In this document: positions 19,201 through 28,927 of the stretch, one piece after another
How positions within the stretch are numbered: position 1 is the stretch's first letter
Layout: each line of letters opens with the position of its first letter
Source of the DNA: Denitromonas iodatirespirans
GTDB taxonomy: Bacteria > Pseudomonadota > Gammaproteobacteria > Burkholderiales > Rhodocyclaceae
Direction of reading: 5' to 3'
Assembly (NCBI RefSeq): GCF_018524365.1
Contig: NZ_JAEKFT010000011.1
Span: 1-64,000 of the forward strand
Length of the DNA stretch: 64,000 nucleotides
Made by a program: the position numbers and the translations under genes
The notes under the pieces: generated by a model
Told to the model about the DNA's origin: nothing
The model's database searches: none
What the model saw: only the letters and a program-made list of their open reading frames with translations

Positions 19201-19801
19201 GATGGGCATAGGCCAACATCAACGGGTCACCGCTTCGCCGGGCGACCTCCATGCCCTCCATCGCGACCGCCACCGTTTCCTCCAGCTTGCCGAAGCGGAT
19301 GTACACCATGGCCGAGCGCATCATGGCCTCACCCATCAGATCGGGCCGTCCTTGAACGCCCTCGAGCGCGGCAAGCGCCTCTTCGGGCGCCTGCTTGACG
19401 GCATCCAGATCCGCCAGGTTGATCGCGTTTTCGGCAATGTTGAGCCAGGCCTCCGCCTGACCGACCGCATCGCCATGCGTACGGGCAAGCGCCAGGGCCT
19501 CCCGGGCATGGCGATCCGCCTCCCCGGCAAGAGCGAAAGAACGCTCGGCGCGCGCCAGCACGTTCAATGCCGCGCTGCGTTCGACCGGGCTGGCATCGTT
19601 CGGCAGACCCTCCAGCAGGGACTTTGCGTCGCTGTATGCCTGAGGGATGTTATTTTCCGCCAGGATGCGGATTCGCCAGATCTCGTTCAGGATCGGGCCC
19701 GCATCGCCGCCGCTCTGGGCCGACAGGGTCATGGCCCAGCCCGCCCCCAGCAGCAACACAAGGCGAATCACCCGGCCGATGGCGCCTTTCTCAATAGTCA
19801 T
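16265..19801 (-). CDS. TPR-PAS-PAS-GGDEF-EAL cyclic-di-GMP protein
   Basis: A 1178-aa membrane protein. A signal/anchor segment lies at residues about 10-28. Periplasmic TPR-like helices cover about 40-400, a coiled coil about 400-435, and a transmembrane helix 438-456. Two PAS domains follow (about 484-600 and 612-735), then GGDEF with an intact GGDEF at 823-827 and EAL with an intact EAL at 950-952. Further EAL blocks NLSVVQFRQ, ELTERVAMDD, DDFGTGYSSLAYL and GVETCEQ are present. Both diguanylate cyclase and phosphodiesterase activities are therefore possible. It lies 89 bp downstream of the TonB-receptor gene on the same strand. The signal sensed by the TPR region is unknown. Confidence 0.93.
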   Translation of the reverse strand: MTIEKGAIGRVIRLVLLLGAGWAMTLSAQSGGDAGPILNEIWRIRILAENNIPQAYSDAKSLLEGLPNDASPVERSAALNVLARAERSFALAGEADRHAREALALARTHGDAVGQAEAWLNIAENAINLADLDAVKQAPEEALAALEGVQGRPDLMGEAMMRSAMVYIRFGKLEETVAVAMEGMEVARRSGDPLMLAYAHHALAVAFDQTHRKREALEHFTRMRDSARQIPSRKLEASALNGMAAMLGKLDGAKAAEPMLRQSVALHREVGGPFYLGHGLFTLAENLRDQGRHAEALEAMGQVLEIHAQHNNRIGMWWVYFTRSNYHEALHDLDAAMGDAEQADAIARNIGLPVYAARSLDRMAQIAAAQGDHRRAFELATQSAAVTREDEQVRISGRVMELTQRYREESNKRHIEALERLSEQQNAQLHEQNLQRRWLIVVLVLSIAALAVTMYLQRRLRHSLGLLSQTNLSLERSRDELTRQRGILQSVLDSMGDGVVVANASSELLLINPVARRVLNLTDELPEGRMAPDRFGLYLDDKVTRYPACDLPLARAIRGESCDDVEIYACNDAIPEGRWLSVNARPLQDRSGGAHGAVAVFSDISARKRAQAQVELSAQVFEQSAEGILIFDTERRILSANRAYCVVSGYAPHELLGRRLSELSEGALDSDQHRQLWSGIWRQVDGNGQWQGEVQNRRRRGELYPAFISVSAVLDTHGMVSNYICICRDISQHKEAEQHIRQLAYFDALTELPNRSLFNDRIAQAISHAQREQQPLGVLFLDLDRFKNINDSLGHHVGDEVLVETARRLERIKRAEDTVSRLGGDEFILLLPGADSDGAAHVAGKIIDVLAESFLVGAHELSVTPSIGISMYPADGDGAGVLIKNADSAMYRAKQDGRNTFRFFTPEMYVRANRVLQLENALRHALERDQLALHYQPQIDLRSGQIIGCEALMRWHSPEFGIVSPAEFIPIAEDSGQVLAIGEWALQTAIGQAKAWERAGLPPLTMAVNLSVVQFRQRNLAETVQRILEQNALASSSLELELTERVAMDDPVTAVDIINCLHRQGVKLSIDDFGTGYSSLAYLKQLNLHRLKIDRSFVRDIADDPDDREIVRTIIALARGLGLRTIAEGVETCEQRDILAQEGCDECQGYYFGKPMPPEAFIDLFGSDPERADGVVAA

Positions 19802-19890
19802 TGCAATCGATCACCATCGGTTTGCCCACGCGCTGCCTCCCCGCCCTTCTACCCGTCCGCCGACGCAAGACGGGACGCGCAGGCCTCCCG

Positions 19891-22515
19891 TCAGAATGCC
19901 AAAGTAAGTGCGACCCCCACTTGGGCGTCATTGGTTTCGCTGCGCCTCGGCCGCGTGCGCGAATCGTAGTTGGCGTCTCGTCGGGTTTTGAGCAAATTGG
20001 TGGCCTCGATGGCGAGTGTCAAACGATCATCCAGACGGTAGCGAAAAGAGGCGTCCAGCCACCCGTAGGCCTGCGTCATGACCGGCACGGCGCCGACACC
20101 GACAACATTGGTGACGCCGCTGAGGTAGTCGTCCCGCCAATTGTAGGCCACGCGCATGGAATATCGGCTGCGCTCATAGATACCGACCAGGTTGGCGCTG
20201 TGTTTCGACAGGTTCTGCAACGGCACGGTCTGCCCGACGATGATACTGGTACTACCACTATCGACGTAAGTATAGTTGGCCTGAATACCCAAACCACGCC
20301 ACTTTCCGGGCAGAAAGTCGAAGAATTGTTGATAGCCGACCTCGATGCCGCGGATATGCCCGGTGCCGGCATTCTGCGGACGGGTGACCTGGTAGGTCAC
20401 ACCGTCGTGCACTTCGGCGGCACTGACCGACGTCACGAAACCACGCACGCGCTTCCAGAACGCCGTGACATGCACGGCGCTGTGGGCGTCGATGTACTTT
20501 TCCACGGCGATGTCGAGGTTGTTGGCGCGCACCGGCTCGAGGTCGGGGTTGCCGCCGCTGCCGCTGCTCAAGGCCGGCGTCACGATGTTCTGGAACAGCG
20601 TCGTCGACGGCGACAACTGACTGAGCTTGGGCCGAGTCATGGTCTTCGATGCCGCGGCGCGCAGGTACAGGCCCGGGTCCAGCTCGTAGCGCAGATTGAG
20701 GCTGGGCAGATAATCGACCGAGGTGCTGTCGACACGCACCGGCGCGATCCCGCCGGCGGCCGGCACGGAGCGGTAGCCATCGACCGATTCGCGGGTATGC
20801 ACCACCCTCAGGCCGGCATTGCCGTCGATCGGCAGCGTACGGCCCACGAAGCTCGCCTTGGTGTAGAGCGCGGTGCTCACCTCGTCGATCGTCCACAGGC
20901 TGAGCGGATTGCCCTGCGTGGCGATGGACGAGGTGATGCCGAAGGCCTCGCGGTAGGTGGCGATGTCTCTGGCACCATCAAGATTGCTGACCAGATAGTT
21001 GTCGATGCTGGCGCCGCCCTCGCCGCGCAGATAGTTGTCGTAAGAGGGCGCCCCCACCAGCCCGAGCGCCGCCGCGCCCGGGACGCTCAGACCCGCCGCC
21101 GGAAAATCGCCGATCTGCCCAGGGGCGTTGGTGCCGCGGCGTCGGGCATGGCGCACGCCCGCCGACCATGACTCGATGACGCTGTCGTCGGGGAAATACT
21201 CCGCGTCCAGCTGCGCCGCAAACAGCTCACCCGCGAACGGCCGGTTGGCGAAGCCGACTGTCGCACCGGTATAGGTCGCCGGGTCGCTCAGATCGGTGCC
21301 GGACACCGAGGTGGACGGCACGCTGCCGCTCATGTCCTGAGAGAACTGCGCGACCGTGCCGGACAGGAAGGGGCCGAAGAACACCAGGCGGTTGATGCTC
21401 TTGGTGTAGGACAGGTCGGCCCGCACGCTCGCCGACTTGCCCGTCCAACTTCCCCCCACCGCCGCCTGCTGGGTCCGATCGAGCGTATCGCGGATGAAGC
21501 TGAGCTGCGACAGCGCCGCATTCGTCCAGGTGATGCTTTGCAGATCGTCGGTGCCGGGGAAGAGCACCGCGCTTCCCGGCACGAAGCTCGTGCTCCCGTC
21601 CACCACCACATTCAGCTGATGGGTGTCCTCGGTGGTCTTGAAGTCGAAATAGCTCGCTTCGGCATAGAGCTCCAGGTTGTCCACTGGGCGCCACTGCATC
21701 ACCAGATTGCCGCCGCTGTGCTCGCGATCGCCCAGGTTGACATACTCCGAGGTGCCGCCATTGACGAACACCGTCCGCACCGGAACGATGTCCGTGCGCG
21801 CCAGCGGCGCACCGGTGTCCTTCTTGTCCTCGCGGTAATACCGCTTCTGCTGGAAGACATTGAGCAGCACCCCGAATTCGCCCCACCCGGCGCTCTGCCA
21901 ACGGTCGCTCAACAAGACCGACAGTTTGGGCCCGACCTGCTCGGCCAGGTCGCCGTGCAGCCCCTGGGCGGTCACCGACACCTTGTGCCCGGCGAAGTCG
22001 AAGGGGCGGTGGGTGCGCAGGTCGATGGTGCCGCCCACGCCACCGTCCAGATGATCGGCCGACGCGCTCTTGTAGACATCGATGCGCGACACCAGGTCGG
22101 ACGGCACGGCGGCGAAATTGAGGCTGCGGCCATAGTCCTCGGCGTCGTTGACCGAGAAGATCTCGCGGCCGTTGAGCAGGGTCTCGACCTGCGACAGGCC
22201 GCGCACCACGACCCGGTCGCCATCGCCGCGGTCGCGGGTGATCTGTACCCCGGTGATCCGTTGCAAGGACCCGGCCACGCTGTAATCCGGCAGCTTGTGG
22301 ATATCTTCGGCCACCACCGAGTCGCTGATCTCGACGGTGTCGCGCTTGATCTGCAGCGCGGTGCGCATGCTGTCGCGCACCGCCGTCACCACCACGGCGC
22401 CCAGGCGCGGATCCTCGGCCCCCGCGTTCTCCGCGTCCGCGGCCACGGCAACCGGCCCGTGCCCCATCAACACGCACGCGCTCCCCCAGGCCAGTCCGGC
22501 ACCGATGTTTTTCAC
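19891..22515 (-). CDS. TonB-dependent outer-membrane receptor
   Basis: 874 aa from a GTG start at 22515. The N-terminal signal peptide ends near VAVAA, followed by a TonB box in GAVVVTAVRDSM. The plug domain has ISDSVVAEDIHKLPDYSVAGSLQRITGVQI and RVVVRGLSQVETLLNGREIFS, a form typical of the large TonB receptor group used for carbohydrates and other nutrients as well as iron. The C-terminus ends in Phe after VALTLA, as expected for a barrel. No siderophore gene or partner permease adjoins it, so the substrate is open. It is divergent from urtA across 264 bp. Confidence 0.92.
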   Translation of the reverse strand: MKNIGAGLAWGSACVLMGHGPVAVAADAENAGAEDPRLGAVVVTAVRDSMRTALQIKRDTVEISDSVVAEDIHKLPDYSVAGSLQRITGVQITRDRGDGDRVVVRGLSQVETLLNGREIFSVNDAEDYGRSLNFAAVPSDLVSRIDVYKSASADHLDGGVGGTIDLRTHRPFDFAGHKVSVTAQGLHGDLAEQVGPKLSVLLSDRWQSAGWGEFGVLLNVFQQKRYYREDKKDTGAPLARTDIVPVRTVFVNGGTSEYVNLGDREHSGGNLVMQWRPVDNLELYAEASYFDFKTTEDTHQLNVVVDGSTSFVPGSAVLFPGTDDLQSITWTNAALSQLSFIRDTLDRTQQAAVGGSWTGKSASVRADLSYTKSINRLVFFGPFLSGTVAQFSQDMSGSVPSTSVSGTDLSDPATYTGATVGFANRPFAGELFAAQLDAEYFPDDSVIESWSAGVRHARRRGTNAPGQIGDFPAAGLSVPGAAALGLVGAPSYDNYLRGEGGASIDNYLVSNLDGARDIATYREAFGITSSIATQGNPLSLWTIDEVSTALYTKASFVGRTLPIDGNAGLRVVHTRESVDGYRSVPAAGGIAPVRVDSTSVDYLPSLNLRYELDPGLYLRAAASKTMTRPKLSQLSPSTTLFQNIVTPALSSGSGGNPDLEPVRANNLDIAVEKYIDAHSAVHVTAFWKRVRGFVTSVSAAEVHDGVTYQVTRPQNAGTGHIRGIEVGYQQFFDFLPGKWRGLGIQANYTYVDSGSTSIIVGQTVPLQNLSKHSANLVGIYERSRYSMRVAYNWRDDYLSGVTNVVGVGAVPVMTQAYGWLDASFRYRLDDRLTLAIEATNLLKTRRDANYDSRTRPRRSETNDAQVGVALTLAF

Positions 22516-22779
22516 GTCAGCCCCCAAGCGCCATCGACCGGCTTGATCGTACTCCCGGCCATCGGGCGGAACAATGCATCTCCCCGATCCGCCCTTTGGC
22601 CAGGCGCTCACGCCACACCCCCGCTCCCCGAAAGAGGTCGGGCAGGACCACCCCACCGCCCTCTACGCCATGTTGCGTATTCCGCCAGGGGGCACCGCTC
22701 CCTAAGCTGCCAGTCATGCATTGCCTCGCCCGCTCGATCTCGGCCGGGCGCCGACTTCAGCCCATAGGGAGACTCATCC
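22516..22779. other. Divergent intergenic region between TonB receptor and urtA
   Basis: 264 bp holding the promoters of two divergent genes. I found no gene, no GG-N10-GC sigma-54 element and no NtrC dyad here, unlike the regions before gntR and ureD. AGGGAG before the urtA ATG is its ribosome site. Confidence 0.6.
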
Positions 22780-24039
22780 ATGAATACCCGCCGTTCCTTC
22801 ATCAAGGCCCTGACCCTGTCCGCCTCGCTGGCGGCCATGGGCTCCGTCTCGACCCTCGCCCACGCGGCCGACACCATCAAGGTCGGCGTGCTGCATTCGC
22901 TGTCGGGCACCATGGCGATCTCCGAGACCGCGCTCAAGAACGTGGCCCTGATGGCCATCGACGAAATCAACGCCGCCGGCGGCGTGATGGGCAAGCAGCT
23001 CGAGCCGGTGGTGGTCGATCCGGCCTCGAACTGGCCGCTGTTCGCCGAGAAGGCGCGCCAGCTGCTGAGCCAGGACAAGGTGGCGGTCACCTTCGGCTGC
23101 TGGACCTCGGTGTCGCGCAAGTCGGTCAACCCGGTGTTCAAGGAACTCAACGGCCTGCTCTTCTACCCGGTGCAGTACGAAGGCGAGGAGCTGGAGAAGA
23201 ACGTCTTCTACACCGGCGCCGCGCCCAACCAGCAGGCGATCCCCGCGGTCGAATACCTGATGAGTAAGGACGGCGGCGAGGCCAAGCGTTTCGTGCTGCT
23301 GGGCACCGACTATGTCTACCCGCGCACCACCAACAAGATCCTGCGCGCCTTCCTGCACAGCAAGGGCGTGAAGGACGAAGACATCATGGAGGAGTACACC
23401 CCCTTCGGGCACTCCGACTACCAGACCATCATCGCCAACATCAAGAAGTTCGCCGCCGCCGGCAAGAAGACCGCCGTGGTATCGACCATCAACGGCGACT
23501 CCAACGTGCCCTTCTACAAGGAACTCGGCAACGCCGGCCTGAAAGCCACCGACGTGCCGGTGGTCGCCTTCTCGGTGGGTGAAGAAGAGCTGCGCGGCGT
23601 CGATGCCAAGCCGCTGGTCGGCCACCTGGCGGCGTGGAACTACTTCATGAGCGTGAAGAACCCGACCAACGCCGCCTTCATCAAGAAGTACCAGGACTGG
23701 GCCAAGAAGAACGGGGTGCCCAACGCCGACACCGTGGTCACCAACGACCCGATGGAAGCGACCTATGTCGGCATCTACATGTGGAAGCAGGCGGTCGAGC
23801 AGGCCAAGACCACTGATGTGGATGCGGTCATCAAGGCGCTCGGCGGCCAGACCTTCAAGGCGCCCTCCGGCTTCACGCTGACCATGGACAAGACCAACCA
23901 TCACCTGCACAAGCCGGTGCTGATCGGTGAAGTGCGCGCCGACGGCCAGTTCTCCACCGTGTGGAAAACCAAGGAGCCGATCCGCGCCCAGCCGTGGAGC
24001 CCGTACATCGCGGGTAACGAAGGCAAGCAGAAGCTCTGA
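22780..24039 (+). CDS. urtA: UrtA, urea ABC transporter binding protein
   Basis: The 419-aa periplasmic receptor for urea. The N-terminus MNTRRSFIK carries a twin-arginine-like motif followed by a hydrophobic stretch, with likely cleavage after AHA near residue 29. UrtA-specific blocks include TIKVGVLHSLSGTMAISE, VTFGCWTSVSRKSVNPVF, LFYPVQYEGEE and TGAAPNQQAIPAVEYL. It is the first gene of urtABCDE. A strong intercistronic hairpin follows, which could raise binding-protein expression relative to the membrane genes. Confidence 0.96.
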   Translation: MNTRRSFIKALTLSASLAAMGSVSTLAHAADTIKVGVLHSLSGTMAISETALKNVALMAIDEINAAGGVMGKQLEPVVVDPASNWPLFAEKARQLLSQDKVAVTFGCWTSVSRKSVNPVFKELNGLLFYPVQYEGEELEKNVFYTGAAPNQQAIPAVEYLMSKDGGEAKRFVLLGTDYVYPRTTNKILRAFLHSKGVKDEDIMEEYTPFGHSDYQTIIANIKKFAAAGKKTAVVSTINGDSNVPFYKELGNAGLKATDVPVVAFSVGEEELRGVDAKPLVGHLAAWNYFMSVKNPTNAAFIKKYQDWAKKNGVPNADTVVTNDPMEATYVGIYMWKQAVEQAKTTDVDAVIKALGGQTFKAPSGFTLTMDKTNHHLHKPVLIGEVRADGQFSTVWKTKEPIRAQPWSPYIAGNEGKQKL

Positions 24040-24050
24040 TCCCGCCCGCA

Positions 24051-24070
24051 GCCCCCGCCCCGGCGGGGGC
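24051..24070 (+). other. Intercistronic hairpin urtA-urtB
   Basis: GCCCCCGCC is followed by CC and then GGCGGGGGC, a near-perfect GC hairpin 11 bp after the urtA stop. There is no U tract, so it is more likely an mRNA-stability element or weak attenuator than a terminator. Confidence 0.6.
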
Positions 24071-24127
24071 CTGAGCCGAGCCCATGCCGAGCGTGGGTTC
24101 GGCTCAGGCACCAGACGGTCACACACC

Positions 24128-25747
24128 ATGTCCCCATCCCTGCATCACCTGCTGCGCATCCTGTGGCTCACGCTGTGCTGCGCCTTCGGCAGCGCGCATG
24201 CCGCGCCCTCGGCCGAGACGCTGGCCCGACTCGCCGCGGACGACTCCGACACCCGCATCGCCGCCATTGCCGAGCTCGGCGCCGAAGGCAGCGCGCAGAG
24301 CGTGGCGCTGCTCGACGCGCTGGCCGACGAGGCGCTGGCGCTGACCGGCGACGGCCGGCTGGTGATCCTTACCGACACCGGCGCGCTGGATGCGGCCAGC
24401 GGTTCGGCCATCGCGCCCTACCCGGACGACGCCGAGCCGCTGATGGTGAACAACCGCGTCCGCAACGCGCTGCAAAGCGCCAAGGCCGCCACCAACATCC
24501 GCGCCACCGACCGCGCCACCCGCCTCGCCGCCGCCCAGTTGCTGCGCGACAGCGCCGGCGAAGCGCTGATGCCGATCCTCGAACCGGCGCTCGATGCCGA
24601 GCCGGACAAGGAGATCCGCGCCATCCTGGCGCTCGCCGTGGCGCGGGTGAACCTGGCCAGCGCGGAACCGGCCAAGCGCATCCGCGCCGCCGAACTGCTC
24701 GGCGACTCGTCCGACGCCTCGGTCAAGGCCATGCTCGCCGCGCTGCTCGACAAGGATGGCAACGGCCAGTTCGCCGAACCCGACGCCGAGGTGCGCGCCG
24801 CCGCCAAGGCCTCGATCCTGGCCATCGAACGCCGCCTGGCGATCGCCGACCTGGCCAGCACCGCCTTCACCGGCCTGTCGCTCGGCTCCATCCTGCTGCT
24901 CGCCGCGCTCGGCCTGGCCATCACCTATGGCGTGATGGGCGTCATCAACATGGCGCATGGCGAGCTGCTGATGGTCGGCGCCTACGCGACCTATGTGGTG
25001 CAGGGCCTGTTCCGCACCCATCTGCCCGGCTACATCGACAGCTATGTGCTGGCCGCCGTGCCGGTCGCCTTCCTCACCGCCGCGGCGGTCGGCATGCTGA
25101 TGGAACGCACCGTGATCCGCTGGCTCTACGGCCGCCCGCTCGAAACCCTGCTCGCCACCTGGGGCCTGTCGCTGGTGCTGATCCAGACCGCCCGCGTCAT
25201 CTTCGGCCCGCAGAACGTCGAGGTGGCCAACCCCTCATGGATGAGCGGCGGCGTCAGCAGCTTTGCCGACATCGTGCTGCCATGGAACCGGCTGGTGATC
25301 ATCGGCTTCGCCATCTTCGTGCTGCTCCTGGTGTGGCTGATGATGCAAAAGACCCGCCTGGGCATGTTCGTGCGCGCCGTCACACAGAACCGCGCCATGG
25401 CCGGCTGCGTCGGCGTGCCCACCGCGCGCATCGACACCCTGGCCTTCGGTATCGGCGCCGGCATCGCCGGGCTGGGCGGCTGCGCGCTGTCGCAGGTGGC
25501 CAACGTCGGCCCGGCCATGGGCCAGGGCTACATCGTCGATTCCTTCATGGTGGTGGTGCTCGGCGGCGTCGGCCAGCTCGCCGGCGCGGTCACCGCAGCC
25601 ATGGGCCTGGGCCTGATGACCAAGATCCTCGAAGGCTGGGCCGGCGCGGTGGTGGCCAAGATCCTGGTGCTGGTGTTCATCATCATCTTCATCCAGAAGC
25701 GCCCGCAGGGCCTGTTCGCCCTCAAGGGGCGGTTCGTGGAGGATTGA
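24128..25747 (+). CDS. urtB: UrtB, urea ABC transporter permease
   Basis: 539 aa. It begins with a signal peptide (to about residue 24, AHA) and a roughly 230-residue extracytoplasmic Ala-rich helical region typical of UrtB. A LivH-type permease domain follows, starting near FTGLSLGSILLLAALGLAITYGVMGVINMAHGELLM. The C-terminus includes VVVLGGVGQLAGAVTAA and IIIFIQKRPQGLFALKGR. The ATG at 24128 gives a clean signal peptide. The 103-bp gap to urtC contains an inverted repeat. Confidence 0.94.
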   Translation: MSPSLHHLLRILWLTLCCAFGSAHAAPSAETLARLAADDSDTRIAAIAELGAEGSAQSVALLDALADEALALTGDGRLVILTDTGALDAASGSAIAPYPDDAEPLMVNNRVRNALQSAKAATNIRATDRATRLAAAQLLRDSAGEALMPILEPALDAEPDKEIRAILALAVARVNLASAEPAKRIRAAELLGDSSDASVKAMLAALLDKDGNGQFAEPDAEVRAAAKASILAIERRLAIADLASTAFTGLSLGSILLLAALGLAITYGVMGVINMAHGELLMVGAYATYVVQGLFRTHLPGYIDSYVLAAVPVAFLTAAAVGMLMERTVIRWLYGRPLETLLATWGLSLVLIQTARVIFGPQNVEVANPSWMSGGVSSFADIVLPWNRLVIIGFAIFVLLLVWLMMQKTRLGMFVRAVTQNRAMAGCVGVPTARIDTLAFGIGAGIAGLGGCALSQVANVGPAMGQGYIVDSFMVVVLGGVGQLAGAVTAAMGLGLMTKILEGWAGAVVAKILVLVFIIIFIQKRPQGLFALKGRFVED

Positions 25748-25764
25748 ACATGACGGCCATCGCG

Positions 25765-25826
25765 TGGCGGGTTGAAACCCGCCCTACAACAAACCACCGC
25801 GCCGTAGGGCGGGTTTCAACCCGCCA
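25765..25826. repeat. Inverted repeat between urtB and urtC
   Basis: Two 23-bp perfectly complementary arms (25765-25787 and 25804-25826) are separated by 16 bp. Each arm contains GGCGGGTT-GA-AACCCGCC, itself a palindrome. One arm sequence recurs at 51682-51703, so this is a dispersed REP-like element. It could form a stable hairpin inside the urt transcript. Confidence 0.85.
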
Positions 25827-25850
25827 ACCTGCTGCTCGAGGGATCACCCC

Positions 25851-27049
25851 ATGAGAACACCGCTCACCGTCCGCCTCTTCCAAAGCCTGCCGCGCACCGC
25901 CTGGCTGGCGCTGGCGATCTTCGCCGCCATCGCCTGGATCGCCATCCCCGCCGCGCATCTGCTGCTGCCCGAATCGAGCGCGCTGCATGTGTCGGCCTAC
26001 ACCGTCACCCTCATGGGCAAGATCCTGTGCTACGCCGTGGTGGCGGTGGCGATGGACCTGATCTGGGGCTACGCCGGCATCCTGTCGCTCGGCCACGGCG
26101 TTTTCTTCGCCCTCGGCGGCTACGCCTTCGGCATGTACCTGATGCGCCAGATCGGCACCGACGGCAGCTATGGCGTGATGCTGCCCGACTTCATGGTGTT
26201 TCTCGACTGGAAGGAGCTGCCGTGGTTCTGGATCGGCTCCGATTCCTTCCTGTGGGCGCTGTTCCTGGTGGTGGCGGTGCCGGGGCTGCTGGCCTTCGTC
26301 TTCGGCTGGTTCGCCTTCCGCTCGCGTATCAAGGGGGTGTATTTCTCGATCATCACCCAGGCGCTGACCTACGCCACCATGCTGCTGTTCTTCCGCAACG
26401 AAACGGGTTTTGGCGGCAACAACGGCTTCACCGACTTCAAGCGGATTCTCGGCTACGACATCACCTCGCCGCAGATGCGCCTGGTGCTCTTCGGCCTGTC
26501 GGCGGCACTGCTCATCGCGGTGCTGATCCTCGGCCGCTATCTGGTCACCTCCAAGTTCGGCCGCGTGCTGGCGGCGATCCGCGATGCCGAATCGCGGGTG
26601 CGCTTCATCGGCTACCAGCCGACCCAGTACAAGCTGGCGATGTGGACGCTGTCGGCCGTGCTGTGCGCGCTGGCCGGCGCGCTCTACGTGCCGCAGGTGG
26701 GCATCATCAACCCCAGCGAGATGAGCCCGGCCAACTCCATCGAGATCGCGGTGTGGGTGGCCGTGGGTGGGCGCGGCACGCTGATCGGCGGGGTCATCGG
26801 CGCCTTCATCGTCAACCTGGCCAAGAGCTTCTTCACGGTCAGCTTCCCCGACTACTGGCTGTTCTTCCTCGGCTTCCTGTTCATCGGCGTGACCCTGTTC
26901 CTGCCCGACGGCGTGGTCGGCCTGTGGCGCAAGCTGCGCGCGCGCCGCCCTGCAGCCCCGGCGCCTACCGGCACCGCCCCCGCAGTCGCCACGGAACAAC
27001 CGGCCGCCGACACCCCGCCGCCCGCCGCCTCGACCCAAGGAGCCCGCGC

Positions 27050-27053
<4 letters not shown>
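25851..27053 (+). CDS. urtC: UrtC, urea ABC transporter permease
   Basis: A 400-aa LivM-type permease with about nine hydrophobic segments. Characteristic blocks are AVAMDLIWGYAGILSLGHGVFFALGGYAFGMYL, GVYFSIITQALTYATMLLFF, NETGFGGNNGFTDF and AAIRDAESRVRFIGY. The C-terminal tail of about 35 residues is Pro/Ala-rich and probably disordered. It overlaps urtD by 4 bp (ATGA). Confidence 0.95.
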
Positions 27054-27874
<821 letters not shown>

Positions 27875-27896
27875 CGCGGCCCGGGCATTGGTCATT

Positions 27897-27962
27897 GGTG
27901 ATGGGTGATTGGTCAAAGCCCGCGCCGTGCCACGAATCACTCATCACCAATAACCCATCACC
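27897..27962. repeat. Imperfect inverted repeat between urtD and urtE
   Basis: Arms 27897-27913 and 27946-27962 pair at 16 of 17 positions with a 32-bp spacer. The region is built from GGTGATGGGTGATTGGT-like words and is less GC-rich than its surroundings. No U tract follows, so I do not call it a terminator. Confidence 0.6.
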
Positions 27963-27980
27963 CCCATGGAGCGAAGCGCA

Positions 27981-28685
27981 ATGCTCACCGTCGACAACCT
28001 CAACCAGTACTACGGCGGCAGCCACATCCTGCGCAACCTCAGCTTCGAGGTGCCGATGGGCCAGGTCACCTGCCTGCTCGGGCGCAACGGCGTGGGCAAG
28101 ACCACGCTGCTCAAGACATTGATGGGCCTGGTGCCGAGCGCCACCGGCAGCATCCAGCTGGCGGTCGACGCACAGGCGCGCGATCTGACCCGCGCGCCGT
28201 CCTATGCCCGGGTCAAGGCCGGCATCGGCTATGTGCCGCAGGGGCGCGAGATCTTCCCCCGCCTCACCGTCGAAGAGAACCTGCAGATGGGGCTGGCCAC
28301 CTGCCCGGCGCGCACCACGCTGCCGGATCGCATCTTCGAGATGTTCCCGGTGCTGCTCAAGATGATGCGCCGGCGCGGCGGCGACCTGTCGGGCGGCCAG
28401 CAGCAGCAACTGGCCATCGGCCGGGCGCTGGCGATGGGGCCGAAGCTGCTGATCCTCGACGAGCCCACCGAAGGCATCCAGCCCTCGATCATCAAGGACA
28501 TCGAGCGCGCCATCCGCACCCTCGCCGCCACCGGCGAGATGGCGATCTTGCTGGTCGAGCAGTACTACGACTTCGCCGAATCGCTGGCCGACCACTACCT
28601 GCTGATGGAGCGCGGCGAGATCATCCTGCGCGGGCGTGGCGACCAGATGGTGGCCCACGGCGTGCGCGAGGCGCTGTCGGTGTGA
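27981..28685 (+). CDS. urtE: UrtE, urea ABC transporter ATPase
   Basis: 234 aa from ATG 27981, with GGAG nine bases upstream; ATG 27966 would add five residues. It starts MLTVDNLNQYYGGSHILRN, as UrtE proteins do. Walker A is GRNGVGKTT, the signature is LSGGQQQQLAIGRAL, Walker B is LLILDEPTEGIQPS and the H-loop is LLVEQYYDF. It is the last gene of urtABCDE; no clear terminator follows in the 242-bp gap to gntR. Confidence 0.96.
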   Translation: MLTVDNLNQYYGGSHILRNLSFEVPMGQVTCLLGRNGVGKTTLLKTLMGLVPSATGSIQLAVDAQARDLTRAPSYARVKAGIGYVPQGREIFPRLTVEENLQMGLATCPARTTLPDRIFEMFPVLLKMMRRRGGDLSGGQQQQLAIGRALAMGPKLLILDEPTEGIQPSIIKDIERAIRTLAATGEMAILLVEQYYDFAESLADHYLLMERGEIILRGRGDQMVAHGVREALSV

Positions 28686-28701
28686 CACCGGCGCCCGCCG
28701 C

Positions 28702-28746
28702 GCACCAGCACGGCGCGGCGCCGCGAGTCATGCACCAGAAACATGC
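28702..28746 (+). promoter_or_regulatory. Weak NtrC-like half-site cluster upstream of gntR
   Basis: GCACCA-GCA-CGGCGC (28702-28716) and GCACCA-GAA-ACATGC (28732-28746) keep one perfect NtrC half-site each and a degraded second half. They lie roughly 125-170 bp before the sigma-54-type promoter at 28869, a normal enhancer distance. The call rests only on pattern and position. Confidence 0.35.
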
Positions 28747-28868
28747 CGCGACGGGCGTTCCGCGCAGCGGTGCAACCCCGCCGCGACCCGTGCCCCATCG
28801 CCAAAGCCGCCCGATTTATCCAGAAACAACAAGCAATTAGCGAAAACTTTCGACCCACGCCCGCCGAC

Positions 28869-28884
28869 TGGCACATGACCTGCT
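28869..28884 (+). promoter_or_regulatory. Sigma-54-type promoter of the gntR-transporter-alc operon
   Basis: TGGCAC-ATGAC-CTGCT matches TGGCAC-N5-TTGCW except for one base at -15. GG (28870-28871) and GC (28882-28883) have the required 10-bp spacing. The predicted transcription start is near 28895, two bases before the palindromic operator. Confidence 0.65.
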
Positions 28885-28896
28885 AACAGATTTCCA

Positions 28897-28911
28897 ACTG
28901 GTCTGACCAGT
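28897..28911. promoter_or_regulatory. GntR/FadR-type operator palindrome
   Basis: ACTGGTC-T-GACCAGT is a perfect 15-bp palindrome, and its core closely matches the FadR-family operator (TGGTC-N-GACCA). It covers about +3 to +17 of the predicted sigma-54 start and lies 16 bp before the gntR ATG. That position fits autorepression by blocking initiation or promoter clearance. Confidence 0.8.
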
Positions 28912-28927
28912 CTGAACAGTGAAGCCC

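Noticed and set aside
22516-22779. Sigma-54/NtrC control of urtA
   Set aside because: GGCAC and GCC words occur, but no GG-N10-GC pair and no NtrC dyad could be found.
27897-27962. Terminator between urtD and urtE
   Set aside because: The arms pair well but the loop is 32 bp and no U tract follows; urtE must be expressed with urtABCD.
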